A stretch of DNA of 6,449 nucleotides from positions 1 to 6,449 of the forward strand of contig CAZCEC010000137.1 in the NCBI GenBank assembly GCA_964497615.1. The letters are read 5' to 3'. Origin of the DNA: CAZCEC01 sp964497615 (GTDB taxonomy: Bacteria; Chloroflexota; Anaerolineae; Anaerolineales; UBA6663). How positions within the stretch are numbered: position 1 is the stretch's first letter; the number at the start of each line of letters is the position of its first letter. The notes under the pieces were generated by a model. That model was not told where the DNA came from and did not search any database. It saw only the letters and a list, made by a program, of their open reading frames with translations. Below, piece by piece: positions 5,650-6,449 of this stretch. Position numbers and translations under genes: made by a program.

Positions 5650-6449
5650 TCAACGACGGCGGCGAAGAACGGCAAACAGGATCAAGGCCAGGGCGATGAA
5701 GGCGCACAGACCGATGACCAGGAGTTGGGGCAGTGGGCTGACCACGGTCGTGGGCGCGGTGGACGCTGCGGAGGGCGAGGCGGCGGGGGTGGGGGTGGAC
5801 GCCTGGGCGACGGCGCGCGGCGTGGGCGTGGGCGGCACAGCGGTGGCAGGCTGGCCGGTGGCGGCGACCATGGTGAGGGGCACGGCGGTCCACAGGGCGA
5901 GGGTGGGAACTGGGGTGTGCTGGGCAGGGGCGAGGGTGGGGGCGAGCGTGGGCAGGGGTAGCGCGCCATGGGCGACGCGCCAAGCGGAGTCCAGGCCATC
6001 AGTGTCAAACCCGTACACCGCCACCAGGGCGGGGTCAATGCGCTGGCCTTGCTGGACGAGGTCGAGAAGATCGCTGAGGCGGTCGGGGCCATGCTCGTTC
6101 AGGAGATAGCGGACGACCTCGGCGCTGTGGGCGTAGGCGAGGTTGGCGCGGCCGGCCTCGGCCTGGAAGCCGTTGGCGAGGGTGCGCAGGGTGGGCAGGC
6201 GGCCGGCGTGGAGGGCCTGCTGAACGCGGCTGACTTCGTCTGGCACGGCAGGGCCCTCGGCGACGACGGCCAGGCCCTCGTTGAGCCAGGTGGGCAGGGC
6301 TACGCCGCGGCAGTTGAAGACACGGGCGCCGACGACCAGGTGGGCCAACTCGTGCGGGATGACGCTGGCGGCCCAGGCATCCTGGCCAGGCTCGATGGCG
6401 GTGACGATGACGTTGTAGGCAGGCAGAGCCACGCCGCCGGTCCACTCGG
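5650..6449 (-). CDS. Membrane-anchored HExxH metallopeptidase (peptidase MA-like), 5' end outside window
   Basis: The frame is open to the right edge (EWTGGVALPAYNVIVTAIEP), so the N-terminus is missing and the GTG at 6432 is probably internal. Counted from that GTG, VIPHELAHLV (24-33) carries the zinc-binding HExxH at 27-31. TWLNEGLAVVAEG (48-60) gives the third ligand Glu52, the arrangement of gluzincin proteases of the peptidase MA type. A helical region follows (about 61-155; YAHSAEVVRYLLNEHG, DLLDLVQQG). A Pro/Thr/Ala linker spans about 158-230 and includes PTLAPTLAP, and a single transmembrane helix lies at about 234-256 before a terminal RRRR. The layout predicts an extracytoplasmic catalytic domain held to the membrane by its C-terminus, probably with an N-terminal signal peptide beyond the window. 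The substrate is unknown. It lies upstream of the lipoprotein gene on the same strand, 177 bp away. Confidence 0.87.
   Translation of the reverse strand, partial: EWTGGVALPAYNVIVTAIEPGQDAWAASVIPHELAHLVVGARVFNCRGVALPTWLNEGLAVVAEGPAVPDEVSRVQQALHAGRLPTLRTLANGFQAEAGRANLAYAHSAEVVRYLLNEHGPDRLSDLLDLVQQGQRIDPALVAVYGFDTDGLDSAWRVAHGALPLPTLAPTLAPAQHTPVPTLALWTAVPLTMVAATGQPATAVPPTPTPRAVAQASTPTPAASPSAASTAPTTVVSPLPQLLVIGLCAFIALALILFAVLRRRR

Overview
The window is GC-rich bacterial DNA. It most resembles a member of the Chloroflexota (Anaerolineae-like). That placement is inference from recalled protein families: a Pro/Thr-rich 'TPTP'-type linker in two exported proteins, a ParB-like 'DGHHRISVAR' protein, and a methyltransferase with an 'LHLQCHFGLDTL' motif I. 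A run of ten N at 1878-1887 shows that this is a scaffolded draft assembly, probably a metagenome bin or draft genome.

Layout. Positions 1-267 hold no gene I can defend; they are a very G-rich leader with two good G-quadruplex motifs. Next come two overlapping plus-strand genes: a class I SAM-dependent methyltransferase (268-1083) and a small acidic protein of unknown function (1080-1379). After a 157-bp spacer lies a plus-strand ParB-like-domain gene (1537-2005) cut in two by the N gap; its family motif reappears beyond the gap in a different frame. A strong hairpin terminator (2049-2083) closes it. The rest is on the minus strand. A membrane-anchored alpha/beta hydrolase (3102 to 2083) has a long leader hairpin directly against its Shine-Dalgarno. 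A large lipoprotein (5472 to 3307) fuses a PsbP/DcrB-like domain to a family 5 peptide/nickel-type solute-binding domain. A membrane-anchored HELAH metallopeptidase (6449 to 5650) runs off the right edge.

The minus-strand proteins look like cell-envelope proteins: a lipoprotein, a C-terminally anchored protease and an N-terminally anchored hydrolase. Each gene is separated from the next by 177-204 bp with its own apparent signals, so they need not form one operon. No ABC permease or ATPase lies beside the solute-binding protein in this window.

Compositionally, the plus strand is G-rich over C on both flanks whichever strand is coding. The plus-strand genes 268-1379 favour G-ending codons and the minus-strand genes 3307-6449 favour C-ending codons, while the middle (about 1440-3260) looks more balanced. 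I found no CRISPR array, tRNA, rRNA, transposase, integrase or phage gene, and no convincing new defence or mobile system.
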